Shown here: positions 1 to 7,508 of the stretch, piece after piece | How positions within the stretch are numbered: the first letter of the stretch is position 1 | Layout of the letters: each line of letters begins with the position of its first letter | Source of the DNA: an uncultured Lachnospiraceae bacterium | GTDB taxonomy: Bacteria; Bacillota; Clostridia; Lachnospirales; Lachnospiraceae | Reading direction: 5' to 3' | DNA: 19,638 bases | Assembly (NCBI GenBank): GCA_910578795.1 | Contig: CAJTSD010000057.1 | Span: 1 to 19,638, forward strand | Notes under the pieces: generated by a model | The model's input: the letters and a program-made list of their open reading frames with translations, nothing else | The model's database searches: none | Told to the model about the DNA's origin: nothing | Position numbers and translations under genes: made by a program

Positions 1-166
1 CCATTTTTTCATCATCAAGGACTCGGAAAGGGTGCCCTTTGAATGTATGCAAATCGCTCAGCTTTGCACTGATAATCTGCTCTCCTGCTGTATTCTCTGC
101 GCCGCCGAATAAATCATCAAAACTGTTCAGCCTGACTTTCGATGCGCTCCCTGCCTTACTGCCCAT
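1..166 (-). CDS. parB: ParB-family partition protein, N-terminal fragment cut by the window edge
   Basis: Only the first 55 codons are inside the window. The protein starts MGSKAGSASK and reaches a HPFRVLDDEKM stretch at residues 45-55, which is the start of the ParB/Spo0J nuclease-like domain. ParB proteins bind parS-like sites and work with ParA to segregate or stabilise a replicon. The ATG lies inside the end of parA, with an 11-base overlap, so the two are probably translationally coupled. A ParA/ParB pair next to DUF3970 and DUF6075 genes suggests a Tn1549-like integrative conjugative element rather than the chromosomal soj/spo0J pair, which normally sits near oriC. The element assignment is inference. 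Confidence 0.85.
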   Translation of the reverse strand, partial: MGSKAGSASKVRLNSFDDLFGGAENTAGEQIISAKLSDLHTFKGHPFRVLDDEKM

Positions 167-941
167 TGCCAAGCACCTCCTTTGTCAGGGACTGGTACGC
201 ATCCGCAACCCTGCCTTTCGGGTCATGCTGGTAAATACTGATACCCTCTGCGGAAGTTTCCGCAGCCCGTACCGACATTGGTATGCTGTTCTCAAATATC
301 CTCACCCTGTTTCCGTAATTTTCAACCAGCAATGCACTGATGTCCCTTGCATAGTTTGTCCTGCTGTCCACCATTGTCAAGAGAATGCCTTCAATTTCCA
401 GTTTCGGGTTAAGCTGGCGCTTTACCCTGCCTATGGTCTTAATAAGCTGTTCCAGTCCCTTTACGGGCAGGTATGCCGCCTGAACGGGAATGAGTACGCT
501 GTCAGCGCAGGCAAGGGCATTTATAGTCATCATGCCAAGCGATGGCATACAGTCAATCAAAATATAACTGTATCTGTCCCTTATCTGCTCTATGTAGGAA
601 CGAAGCACAAGCTCCCTGCTCATGACATTTACAAGCGATACTTCCAAGCCCGCCAGTTCAATGTTCCCCGGCATCAGGTCAATCCCCTCGTCATGTTTTA
701 AGATACCATAACCTGCTTCTGTTTCCTCGTCATTGATAACGTTCATCATTACCCTTGCAAGTGTTTCTTCCAGCTTGTCCGGCTCCGTGAAGCCAAGGCT
801 TGCGGTCAGGCTACCTTGTGCGTCCGCATCAATTACTAAGACTTTCTTTCCCTGCTTTGCCAGCCCGATCCCTAAGCTGCTTGTTGTGGTGGTCTTGCCG
901 ACACCGCCTTTCTGGTTTGCGACTGCTATAACTTTACACAT
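156..941 (-). CDS. parA: ParA/Soj-type partition ATPase of a mobile element
   Basis: This 261-residue MinD/ParA-family P-loop ATPase has the deviant Walker A KGGVGKTTT at residues 11-19, the DADAQGS motif at 38-44 and the Walker B segment ILIDCMP at 127-133. ParA binds nucleoid DNA in its ATP form and moves ParB-bound cargo. The reading frame is open 20 codons further upstream, but I chose the internal ATG. It has a GGAGG site 9 bases before it and puts the family's usual MxKVIAVANQKGG start at the N-terminus. It overlaps parB downstream and follows the DUF3970 gene by 16 bases, so the four genes look like one operon. Length and motifs are complete, so it is probably functional. Confidence 0.93.
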   Translation of the reverse strand: MCKVIAVANQKGGVGKTTTTSSLGIGLAKQGKKVLVIDADAQGSLTASLGFTEPDKLEETLARVMMNVINDEETEAGYGILKHDEGIDLMPGNIELAGLEVSLVNVMSRELVLRSYIEQIRDRYSYILIDCMPSLGMMTINALACADSVLIPVQAAYLPVKGLEQLIKTIGRVKRQLNPKLEIEGILLTMVDSRTNYARDISALLVENYGNRVRIFENSIPMSVRAAETSAEGISIYQHDPKGRVADAYQSLTKEVLGNGQ

Positions 942-957
942 GGTTTTATTCCTCCGT

Positions 958-1140
958 TTAGTTAGATTTTTCTTTGATGTTGGCTTTCTGCACTTCCACA
1001 TAAGCCCGGTAATACCTGTTTGTACCTTTATTCCGGTACAGTTCCGAGAACTCTGTCACCGCCACTTTGGGCTGTCTTTTCAGAATTTTCCCGAACCACT
1101 TAATATCATTCTTTGTTCCCATCAGTCGAATTTTCAGCAC
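958..1140 (-). CDS. Small DUF3970-like protein
   Basis: This is a 60-residue protein if the GTG at 1138-1140 is the start. GGAGAGG ends 4 bases before that GTG, a rather tight spacing. The next in-frame ATG (1120-1122) has no ribosome site at a normal distance. The GTG start also restores a (M)LKIRLMGTKNDI beginning, followed by a conserved-looking NKGTNRYYRAYVEV segment near residues 41-54. I recognise this pattern as DUF3970, a small Firmicutes family of unknown function, though I cannot run a profile search. It overlaps the end of the DUF6075 gene by 35 bases and sits just before parA, so it belongs to the element operon. No function can be given. Confidence 0.6.
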   Translation of the reverse strand: MLKIRLMGTKNDIKWFGKILKRQPKVAVTEFSELYRNKGTNRYYRAYVEVQKANIKEKSN

Positions 1141-1624
1141 GTTTCCTCTCCATTTCCGCAAGGATTTCCTCGACGGACTTCTGCTTTTGGCAATATTCCG
1201 GATAACGGAGCCTGATGCCCTGCCAGAAGTACACCGCATAGCCGCAGCAGAAAATATTGCCCACGGAATACTCCCTGCACTCGCTTATCTGCTCGTCCCT
1301 GCTCTCATAATCATCAACGCTTGGCGTTCCGTCCGTGTAAAGGTTAAAGGCAAGCCTTACCACCCGGACACTGCCGCTTGTCTGCCATCCTTGATGCAGG
1401 CATTCCGGCTTGATGTACCCTGACTTAATATCATAAATCTGGCTGAAATGATTTCTTGTGTCCTCTGAAATGCCGAGAATGTAGATCAAAGCCTTGTGAT
1501 AACAGTCCTGATACCTTGCTTGTTTCAATTTCTCATAATAAAACTTCTCATGTTCCTCGTTTGCAAAAACCATGTGTTTGTTGTTGGCGCTCTGCGCCCC
1601 TGCTCTTAACGCTGTGTTGTTCAT
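1106..1624 (-). CDS. DUF6075 family protein of a conjugative element
   Basis: The 172-residue protein has the segment MVFANEEHEKFYYEKLKQ at residues 18-35, the feature by which I recognise DUF6075. It also has a YFWQGIRLRYPEYC stretch near the C-terminus and a charged tail (residues ~148-172). There is no signal peptide or membrane segment. The ATG has an AAAGGAGG site at good spacing. DUF6075 proteins are commonly found with partition and replication genes of Tn1549-like elements in gut Firmicutes, and their function is unknown. It is the first gene of the parA operon as seen here and the last element gene before the chromosomal ppdK region. Confidence 0.72.
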   Translation of the reverse strand: MNNTALRAGAQSANNKHMVFANEEHEKFYYEKLKQARYQDCYHKALIYILGISEDTRNHFSQIYDIKSGYIKPECLHQGWQTSGSVRVVRLAFNLYTDGTPSVDDYESRDEQISECREYSVGNIFCCGYAVYFWQGIRLRYPEYCQKQKSVEEILAEMERKRAENSTDGNKE

Positions 1625-1660
1625 GTCTGAACCTCCTTTGATTATTTTGTTTGTGTATAT

Positions 1661-1695
1661 AAAAAGGACTCTATCCTTTGTTTGGGATAGAATCC
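1661..1695 (-). terminator. Terminator-like hairpin or attenuator upstream of the DUF6075 operon
   Basis: Read on the minus strand, an 11-bp stem with one C/A mismatch (arms 1685-1695 and 1666-1676, 8-base loop) is followed by five T residues (1661-1665). That is the layout of an intrinsic terminator. It ends only about 37 bases before the DUF6075 start codon. It could stop read-through from the ppdK side or act as an attenuator for the element operon. No convincing promoter is visible between it and the gene. Confidence 0.55.
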
Positions 1696-1710
1696 TCTGA
1701 AAAAACCACG

Positions 1711-1745
1711 AAAAAAGGGGAAAACTCTTAAATGAATTTTCCCCT
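1711..1745 (-). terminator. Intrinsic terminator downstream of ppdK
   Basis: On the minus strand a perfect 9-bp stem (1737-1745 with 1716-1724, AGGGGAAAA pairing with TTTTCCCCT) runs directly into a T-tract at 1711-1715. It lies just after the short ORF at 1751-1867 and about 130 bases past the ppdK stop. It is the natural end of the ppdK transcript. Confidence 0.75.
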
Positions 1746-1750
1746 AATCG

Positions 1751-1867
1751 TTAAAGATAGATTTTACAAACGAAATCCTCAAAGCGGTTCGCCTTTGTGT
1801 ACTCCGGACGATGTGCCATAAAATCATTCACATCAGCTCTGGTTATCAGATACTCCGTAAAGTACAT
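1751..1867 (-). CDS. Possible 38-residue ORF or gene remnant after ppdK
   Basis: An ATG 11 bases after the ppdK stop opens a 38-codon frame (MYFTEYLITRADVNDF at its start, FVCKIYL at its end). It stops 5 bases before the terminator stem. The amino-acid mix looks protein-like, but the only purine-rich stretch upstream is GGAAAG about 15 bases away, which is a poor ribosome site. It could be a small co-transcribed gene, or the C-terminal scar of a gene cut when the mobile element arrived. I recognise no family. Confidence 0.28.
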   Translation of the reverse strand: MYFTEYLITRADVNDFMAHRPEYTKANRFEDFVCKIYL

Positions 1868-1878
1868 ATATTTGTAAT

Positions 1879-4518
1879 CTACTTTCCTACATTGTTTATC
1901 GCCGCCTGTGCTGCCGCCAATCTTGCAATCGGTACTCTAAACGGTGAGCAAGACACATAATCCAATCCAATCTTATGGCAGAACTCAACCGAAGACGGAT
2001 CTCCGCCGTGCTCGCCGCAAATGCCTACATGCAGCTTCGGATTTACCGGCTTGCCAAGCTTAATTGAAAGCTCCATCAGCTTGCCAACGCCCGTCTGATC
2101 CAATTTTGCAAACGGATCGTTTTCAAAAATCTTTGTATCATAATAAGCATTCAGGAACTTGCCTGCATCATCTCTTGAGAAGCCAAATGTCATCTGTGTC
2201 AGGTCATTTGTACCAAAGCAGAAGAAATCAGCCTCTTTTGCAATCTCGTCAGCCGTCAGTGCAGCTCTCGGGATTTCAATCATCGTACCTACTTCATACT
2301 CCAGTTTTACGCCTGCTGCCGCAATTTCCGCGTCTGCCGTCTCTACAACAACTTTCTTTACAAACTTTAACTCGTTAATTTCACAGATAAGCGGAATCAT
2401 AATCTCAGGCTTTACAGTCCAGTCAGAGTGCTTCTTCTGTACGTTAATTGCCGCACGGATCACAGCCTTTGTCTGCATCTTTGCGATTTCAGGATACGTA
2501 ACCGCAAGACGGCAGCCTCTGTGTCCCATCATCGGGTTGAACTCATGCAATGACGCAATAATATTCTTAATCGTTTCTACAGACTTGTCCTGTGCGTTTG
2601 CAAGCTTTTCAATGTCTGCCTCCTCTGTGGGAACAAACTCATGAAGGGGCGGGTCAAGGAAACGAATGGTAACTGGATTGCCCTCAAGCGCCTCGTAGAG
2701 CTCCTCGAAGTCGCCCTGCTGGTACGGAAGGATTTTCTCCAGTGCAGCCTCTCTCTCCTCTGCGGTATCAGAACAAATCATTTCACGGAATGCCGCAATT
2801 CTGTCCTCCTCAAAGAACATATGCTCTGTACGGCAAAGACCGATACCCTCTGCGCCAAGCTCTCTTGCCTTCTTTGCGTCTGCAGGTGTGTCTGCGTTTG
2901 TACGAACCTTTAACTTCCTATACTTGTCAGCCCATGCCATAATGCGCCCGAACTCGCCTGCAATCGTTGCGTCAACGGTCTTAATCTGCCCGTCGTAAAT
3001 GTTTCCTGTCGTGCCGTCGATTGAAATATAGTCGCCCTCGTGGAACTCTTTTCCTGCGAGTGTGAACTTCTTGTTTTCCTCGTCCATTGCAATATCGCCG
3101 CAGCCTGATACACAGCAGGTACCCATACCGCGCGCAACAACTGCCGCATGCGATGTCATACCGCCGCGCACCGTCAAAATACCCTGTGCAGCTTTCATAC
3201 CCGTGATGTCTTCCGGTGATGTTTCAAGACGTACAAGCACAACCTTTTCGCCTCTTGCCGCCCATGTTTCCGCGTCGTCAGCCGTAAATACGACCTTGCC
3301 GCAAGCAGCGCCCGGAGATGCACCCAGACCTTTTCCTAACGGTGTTGCAGCCTTCAATGCAGCCGCGTCAAACTGAGGGTGCAGCAATGTATCCAAGTTA
3401 CGGGGATCAATCATTGCAACTGCCTCTTCCTCTGTCTTCATGCCCTCATCTACCAAATCACATGCAATCTTTAATGCTGCCTGTGCCGTTCTCTTACCGT
3501 TACGGCACTGTAACATGTAAAGTTTGCCGTTCTCAACCGTAAACTCCATATCCTGCATATCATGATAATGATTTTCCAGCAAATCACATACTTCAATAAA
3601 CTGCTTGTATGCCTCAGGGAACTTCTCCTCCATCTGTGCAATCGGCATCGGTGTACGAACGCCCGCAACAACGTCCTCGCCCTGTGCGTTTGTGAGGAAC
3701 TCGCCCATCAGCTTCTTCTCGCCCGTTGCCGGATCACGCGTAAATGCAACACCTGTACCCGACTCCTCATTCAGATTACCGAATACCATCGGCATTACGT
3801 TTACAGCCGTACCCCAGCTATAAGGAATATCGTTGTCACGACGGTAAACATTCGCACGCGGGTTGTCCCAAGAACGAAATACCGCCCTGACAGCCTCTTT
3901 CAACTGCACAACAGGGTCAGACGGGAAGTCCTCTCCAAGCTGTTTCTTATATTCTGCCTTAAACTGCTCTGCAAGCTCTTTCAAATCGGCAGCAGTCAGC
4001 TCAACGTCAAATTTAACGCCTTTCTTCTCTTTCATCTCGTCGATAAGCTGCTCGAAGTATTTCTTACCAACCTCCATAACAACGTCAGAGAACATCTGAA
4101 TGAAACGTCTGTAAGAATCGTACACGAAACGTTCAAACTTCGGGTCCGGATTGCCTGCAATCATCGCTGCAACAACATCGTCATTTAATCCTAAGTTCAA
4201 AATGGTGTCCATCATACCGGGCATAGACGCTCTTGCACCGGAACGAACGGAAACAAGCAGAGGATTCTTTAAATCGCCGAATTTCTTGCCGTTCACTTCT
4301 TCCATTTTTGCAACATAGTCCATAATCTGTCCCATGATTTCGTCATTAATCTGTCTGCCGTCCTCATAGTACTGCGTACAAGCCTCTGTTGTAATCGTAA
4401 ATCCCTGCGGAACAGGAAGACCGATTTTTGTCATCTCAGCAAGGTTTGCACCCTTACCGCCGAGGAGCTCACGCATTCCGGCATCACCTTCTGTGAATAA
4501 ATACACCCATTTGCTCAT
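1879..4518 (-). CDS. ppdK: Pyruvate, phosphate dikinase
   Basis: This 879-residue PPDK interconverts pyruvate + ATP + Pi and PEP + AMP + PPi. In anaerobes it often runs in the glycolytic or gluconeogenic direction using PPi. The ATP-grasp domain occupies roughly residues 1-340, with the KGANLAEM loop near 22-29. The swivelling phosphohistidine domain carries GGMTSHAA with the catalytic His at 457. The C-terminal TIM-barrel domain contains CGEHGGDPSS with the proton-donor Cys at 834. The length and key residues match the Clostridium symbiosum enzyme (874 residues, His455, Cys831). The ATG follows AAGGAGA by 9 bases. It has its own promoter (4601-4629) and terminator, so it is monocistronic or nearly so. 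It sits at the chromosomal side of the mobile-element boundary. Confidence 0.98.
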   Translation of the reverse strand: MSKWVYLFTEGDAGMRELLGGKGANLAEMTKIGLPVPQGFTITTEACTQYYEDGRQINDEIMGQIMDYVAKMEEVNGKKFGDLKNPLLVSVRSGARASMPGMMDTILNLGLNDDVVAAMIAGNPDPKFERFVYDSYRRFIQMFSDVVMEVGKKYFEQLIDEMKEKKGVKFDVELTAADLKELAEQFKAEYKKQLGEDFPSDPVVQLKEAVRAVFRSWDNPRANVYRRDNDIPYSWGTAVNVMPMVFGNLNEESGTGVAFTRDPATGEKKLMGEFLTNAQGEDVVAGVRTPMPIAQMEEKFPEAYKQFIEVCDLLENHYHDMQDMEFTVENGKLYMLQCRNGKRTAQAALKIACDLVDEGMKTEEEAVAMIDPRNLDTLLHPQFDAAALKAATPLGKGLGASPGAACGKVVFTADDAETWAARGEKVVLVRLETSPEDITGMKAAQGILTVRGGMTSHAAVVARGMGTCCVSGCGDIAMDEENKKFTLAGKEFHEGDYISIDGTTGNIYDGQIKTVDATIAGEFGRIMAWADKYRKLKVRTNADTPADAKKARELGAEGIGLCRTEHMFFEEDRIAAFREMICSDTAEEREAALEKILPYQQGDFEELYEALEGNPVTIRFLDPPLHEFVPTEEADIEKLANAQDKSVETIKNIIASLHEFNPMMGHRGCRLAVTYPEIAKMQTKAVIRAAINVQKKHSDWTVKPEIMIPLICEINELKFVKKVVVETADAEIAAAGVKLEYEVGTMIEIPRAALTADEIAKEADFFCFGTNDLTQMTFGFSRDDAGKFLNAYYDTKIFENDPFAKLDQTGVGKLMELSIKLGKPVNPKLHVGICGEHGGDPSSVEFCHKIGLDYVSCSPFRVPIARLAAAQAAINNVGK

Positions 4519-4570
4519 TGTTCACATTCTCCTTTTCATTTGACATTCTTTTAATCTGTTTTTAATCTTC

Positions 4571-4629
4571 GTGCAGCCATCTTCTGCACTTCACGTATCC
4601 ATAATATACACAATATGGTGGATTGTCAA
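4571..4629 (-). promoter_or_regulatory. ppdK promoter with a 5' leader hairpin
   Basis: On the minus strand a perfect -35 TTGACA (4624-4629) and -10 TATTAT (4601-4606) are separated by exactly 17 bases. Transcription should start near 4594. A 6-bp hairpin (GTGCAG 4571-4576 with CTGCAC 4584-4589) then forms about five bases into the mRNA, a position known to protect transcripts from 5' decay. Confidence 0.8.
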
Positions 4630-4647
4630 TAATTTATCAAAGATTTT

Positions 4648-5571
4648 TCAAAAAATTTTAATTTGCCCCAATGCACGGTCATAAATATAGAGGGAATCGG
4701 ATAGAATCTCCTCCTCCAAGAGCTGCGTTTCGTTGACTTCTTGGATAATATTGCGAATAGAACTGCTCTCATCGTCATCGCCTGCGGGCAGCAGCAAAAG
4801 CTCATGCACGGAGGACGGAATAATATATAAATCACTTCCCATCGCCTTTGCAAAATCACGGATTAGATTCGGATAAAGCATACATGCCGCTCCGTCCGTT
4901 CTATTCCCATTGCTGAGCACATACATCGGGACACACTGCTCCAGTTCCTGTCTATCGTCATCATAACCGCCTTCCTCGCACTGTTCCGCCTTGGAACGCA
5001 AAATCTCAGCCATCACGTCACGCATACTCTTAATCTCATACCGCAGCAGCTTTGGCGTATTTCGCAGCGCACGCCGGTAAAGCTCCTGGCAATCCACTCC
5101 CCACAGCTTTATATGCGCATTATGGATTAATATGGACGCGGCGCCTATATGCTCATCTGCAATCGAAACCTGAAAAACAACAGCTAAATCAAGAAATTCC
5201 ACATACGGTATATCCATTAAAAGCTCTTTGTTTTTTTCCGTATGAATCAGCTTCATCACAATCCTTCCCTTGACACTCTCATAATTCAAAAAATACCGCA
5301 TGTCCAGTTTTCTGTTTACCTTATTTTTATTATACACGTCCATCACATCATTAATCACCATTCCAAGCGTCGCCTGCCCGCTTTCGTATGCCTCATAATA
5401 ATTGTTTAAATAAATTGTCGGAGATATATTGCTGTCGTCCTGCATCACCGTCAGTCCGCTCAAGATAACGCCGTTATTTTTCATTACATCATTTAACCGT
5501 ACACGATACGTCTTTCCTGCCCTTCTCTCCACTTCTTCCTTCACCAAGGTCTTAAAATTTGTAAATTCCAT
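4648..5571 (-). CDS. DUF5688 family protein
   Basis: The 307-residue soluble protein begins MEFTNFKTLVKEEVERRAG and contains MRYFLNYESVKGRIVMKLI and VFQVSIADEHIGAASILIHN segments. I associate these with DUF5688, a family common in Lachnospiraceae and of unknown function. No signal peptide, membrane segment or catalytic motif is evident. An ATG 11 codons upstream is in frame, but the chosen ATG has AGGAGGAG 8-9 bases before it. It stands alone between efp's terminator and the ppdK promoter, with tandem hairpins just before its ribosome site. The stop is within 20 bases of the ppdK -35 box, and I see no terminator after it. Confidence 0.75.
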   Translation of the reverse strand: MEFTNFKTLVKEEVERRAGKTYRVRLNDVMKNNGVILSGLTVMQDDSNISPTIYLNNYYEAYESGQATLGMVINDVMDVYNKNKVNRKLDMRYFLNYESVKGRIVMKLIHTEKNKELLMDIPYVEFLDLAVVFQVSIADEHIGAASILIHNAHIKLWGVDCQELYRRALRNTPKLLRYEIKSMRDVMAEILRSKAEQCEEGGYDDDRQELEQCVPMYVLSNGNRTDGAACMLYPNLIRDFAKAMGSDLYIIPSSVHELLLLPAGDDDESSSIRNIIQEVNETQLLEEEILSDSLYIYDRALGQIKIF

Positions 5572-5599
5572 AATAATACTCCTCCTGTTTTGTTTTTCA

Positions 5600-5690
5600 G
5601 TCAAATACCTCGCAGCAAGCTGCGGGGTATTTGACCCTCGCGGCAGTCGTCAAATGTCTGCAAGCAGCCACTTGACTCGTTGCTCGCGGG
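5600..5690. repeat. Two tandem, related hairpin units upstream of the DUF5688 gene
   Basis: Unit 1 (5600-5635) is a 16-bp stem with one T-G wobble and a CAAG loop. Unit 2 starts exactly 49 bases later (5649-5676) and is a 12-bp stem with two mismatches, the same GTCAA/TTGAC feet and the same CAAG loop. Each is followed by a CTCGCGG stretch (5637-5643 and 5683-5689). This looks like a diverged tandem pair of a palindromic repeat family. The pair lies between the efp terminator and the DUF5688 ribosome site, so it could form in that mRNA's leader. Whether it recurs in the genome cannot be seen here. Confidence 0.7.
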
Positions 5691-5734
5691 AATAAATTTG
5701 TAAAATTGGGTCTGCTTTGGGTGCTTGTGTGCAT

Positions 5735-5797
5735 AAAAAAAGACAATGAAAAGAATGGATAGCGCACTATCACTCTTCGTTTCATTGTCTTTATGCA
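5735..5797 (-). terminator. Long-stem intrinsic terminator of efp
   Basis: On the minus strand GACAATGAAA pairs with TTTCATTGTC at the base of a long, slightly bulged hairpin (about 5742-5790) with an inner GATAG/CTATC stem. It is followed by seven T residues at 5735-5741. It begins about 40 bases past the efp stop. Short frames that cross it are a by-product of the repeat. Confidence 0.8.
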
Positions 5798-5830
5798 TTC
5801 AATTATTCCAAAACCCGATATAAAACCGCT

Positions 5831-6388
5831 TTATGCTCTTGAAAGATACTCGCCTGTTCTCGTATCAATCTTAATCACGTCATTTACATCTACGAACAAA
5901 GGAACATATACCGTAGCGCCTGTTTCAACAACCGCAGGCTTTGTCGCACCGGTCGCCGTGTCACCCTTAAATCCAGGCTCTGTGTCCGTAATCGCAAGCT
6001 CTACAAACAAAGGCGGCTCAATGGCAAAAACATTGCCGTTGTGCGAGCAGACCTTTACCATCTCATTTTCCTTCACAAACTTGAGCGCGTCGCCAACCTT
6101 GTCCGCACTTAAACCAATCTGCTCATAGTTCTCCGTATCCATAAAATTATAAATATCGCCGTCTGCGTAAAGATACTGCATTTCTCTTCTGTCGATACGC
6201 GCCTGCGGACATTTCTCCGTCGGGCGGAATGTTTTCTCGACAACGCCTCCACTGATGATATTCTTCAGCTTTGTTCTTACGAAAGCAGCTCCCTTGCCTG
6301 GCTTTACATGCTGGAATTCGATAATCTGATAAATGTTACCTTCGTACTCTATCGTAATGCCGTTTCTGAAATCTCCTGCTGATACCAT
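5831..6388 (-). CDS. efp: Translation elongation factor P
   Basis: The 185-residue protein covers the KOW-like N domain and two OB domains of EF-P, which enters the ribosomal E site and rescues stalling at polyproline. The tip loop is HVKPGKGAAF with Lys32 as the tip residue. The PGKG form resembles the Bacillus type, modified (if at all) by a route other than the EpmA lysylation of E. coli. The C-terminal ATG.TKPA.VETGA..YVP.F pattern is the EF-P signature. AGGAGGA precedes the ATG. It follows aroQ in the same direction; aroQ-efp proximity is known from Bacillus (yqhS-yqhT-efp), although the intervening peptidase is absent here. Confidence 0.97.
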   Translation of the reverse strand: MVSAGDFRNGITIEYEGNIYQIIEFQHVKPGKGAAFVRTKLKNIISGGVVEKTFRPTEKCPQARIDRREMQYLYADGDIYNFMDTENYEQIGLSADKVGDALKFVKENEMVKVCSHNGNVFAIEPPLFVELAITDTEPGFKGDTATGATKPAVVETGATVYVPLFVDVNDVIKIDTRTGEYLSRA

Positions 6389-6477
6389 AAATCTTCCTCC
6401 TAATACCGTAACCGTTCCATGCCCTTATAGTACAGGCAAAATCAACGTTTTCGCATAGAACAGTTCGCTTTATTCAC

Positions 6478-6530
6478 TTGTAACGTTTACAATCCTAAAC
6501 TATTTTATAACAATTTCCTATAGATTTCAA
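6478..6530 (-). promoter_or_regulatory. efp promoter with a palindrome near the transcription start
   Basis: On the minus strand -35 TTGAAA (6525-6530) and -10 TAAAAT (6502-6507) have a 17-base spacer. The predicted start, near 6495, is followed at once by the 15-bp palindrome TTGTAACGTTTACAA (6478-6492, arms of 6, 3-base centre). That would suit a repressor site. The leader before the efp ATG would be about 105 bases. I see no terminator after aroQ, so read-through from aroQ may also feed efp. Confidence 0.6.
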
Positions 6531-6540
6531 CTATTAATTT

Positions 6541-6981
6541 TTACATTTCACGATTTTTTTGCAGGACAAAATCAATTGCCATGATGTACCCTTCAAGCCC
6601 TTTGCCGTAAATCTGATGGTCGCAGGCAGGTCTTGTCACGGAAATTTTCCGGAATTCCTCGCGCTTTGTAATGTCTGAAATATGAATTTCAACTTTCGGC
6701 ACCGTAATGCTTGCAAGCGCGTCCCGAATGGCATAGGAGTAATGCGTGTAAGCGCCTGGGTTAATGACAATGCCGTCTGTCCCGTCAAAATATGCCTCCT
6801 GTATCCGGTCGATAATCGCGCCCTCATGGTTTGACTGAAAGCAGACAATCTCGCAGTCCTCTTTTTTTGCCTTTTCCTGTATCATATTCATCAGATAATC
6901 GTAATCCTGCGTGCCGTAAATTCCTTTTTCCCGAATCCCCAAAAAATTTAAGTTCGGTCCGTTTATCACCAATAATTTCAT
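6541..6981 (-). CDS. aroQ: 3-dehydroquinate dehydratase, type II
   Basis: This 146-residue type II dehydroquinase (trans-dehydration of 3-dehydroquinate to 3-dehydroshikimate, step 3 of the shikimate pathway) is of family length. Visible are NGPNLNFLG at 7-15, the catalytic Tyr22 in IYG, the NPGAYTHYSYA block at 74-84 and EIHISD with His100. Its ATG overlaps the aroK stop as ATGA, the classic coupling arrangement, so the two are made together. The cytosolic homododecamer is the family norm. Confidence 0.96.
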   Translation of the reverse strand: MKLLVINGPNLNFLGIREKGIYGTQDYDYLMNMIQEKAKKEDCEIVCFQSNHEGAIIDRIQEAYFDGTDGIVINPGAYTHYSYAIRDALASITVPKVEIHISDITKREEFRKISVTRPACDHQIYGKGLEGYIMAIDFVLQKNREM

Positions 6982-7508
6982 TTGTTTGCTCCTATCCTGT
7001 CTGTAATTTCCAAAATTTTATCTGCTGCCCCGCGCGGCGTAAGGCTGTCCACGTCTAAAACCGCATCTGCCGCTGCCTCGTATACAGGACCTCTTGTCCG
7101 AATCATTTCCCGAATGCGCTCCATTGGATTGTCACACTGCAAAAGCGGACGTGTCGTATCGTTTTGAACACGATGATAAACCGTTTCGGGTGTTACGCGC
7201 ATGTAAAATACCGTTCCAAGCCGGCGAAGCAAACGTTTGTTTTCTTCCCGCAGAGGCATTCCGCCGCCTGTCGCAAGGATCTGTTTATCGCTTTTCTCCG
7301 CGAGCAGTTCTTCCAACAACGCCGTCTCCATCATACGGAACTCCTGTTCTCCATCCGTTTCAAAAATCTCGCTGATGCTTCTGCCCTGCCGTGCGACAAT
7401 CAGTGCATCCGTATCCGCAAAAGTGTAGGTTTTTACCAAATCCGCAATGCAGTTTCCGACTGTCGTCTTGCCGCAGCCCATGTAACCGATTAAAATAATG
7501 TTGCCCAT
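6978..7508 (-). CDS. aroK: Shikimate kinase
   Basis: This 176-residue NMP-kinase-like enzyme phosphorylates shikimate at the 3-OH (step 5). It has the Walker A GYMGCGKTT at 8-16, the DTD motif at 32-34 that binds Mg and shikimate, and the GGGMPLREEN block for shikimate binding. The C-terminal part has the R-rich lid (DTTRPLL) and a closing adenine loop. Upstream, AGGAAAGA is a weaker ribosome site than those of its neighbours. The start also lies inside a small upstream frame (7490-7657), which may couple translation. It is coupled to aroQ by a 4-base overlap. Confidence 0.95.
   Translation of the reverse strand: MGNIILIGYMGCGKTTVGNCIADLVKTYTFADTDALIVARQGRSISEIFETDGEQEFRMMETALLEELLAEKSDKQILATGGGMPLREENKRLLRRLGTVFYMRVTPETVYHRVQNDTTRPLLQCDNPMERIREMIRTRGPVYEAAADAVLDVDSLTPRGAADKILEITDRIGANK

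Noticed and set aside
1625..1878. A defined att site or terminal inverted repeat of the mobile element
   Set aside because: The inverted repeats here are better explained as terminators, and the other element end is outside the window, so no att core can be identified.
4626..4859. 77-residue minus-strand frame at the end of the DUF5688 gene
   Set aside because: It is out of phase inside a well-supported gene, extends over the ppdK -35 box and has no ribosome site.
5597..5798. Two overlapping 62-65 residue minus-strand frames between efp and the DUF5688 gene
   Set aside because: They run through the efp terminator and the tandem hairpin repeat, have no ribosome sites, and the peptides reflect the repeats.
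6478..6492. A canonical CcpA cre site at the efp promoter
   Set aside because: The palindrome is one base shorter in the centre than the 14-bp cre core, so it is reported only as cre/LacI-like.
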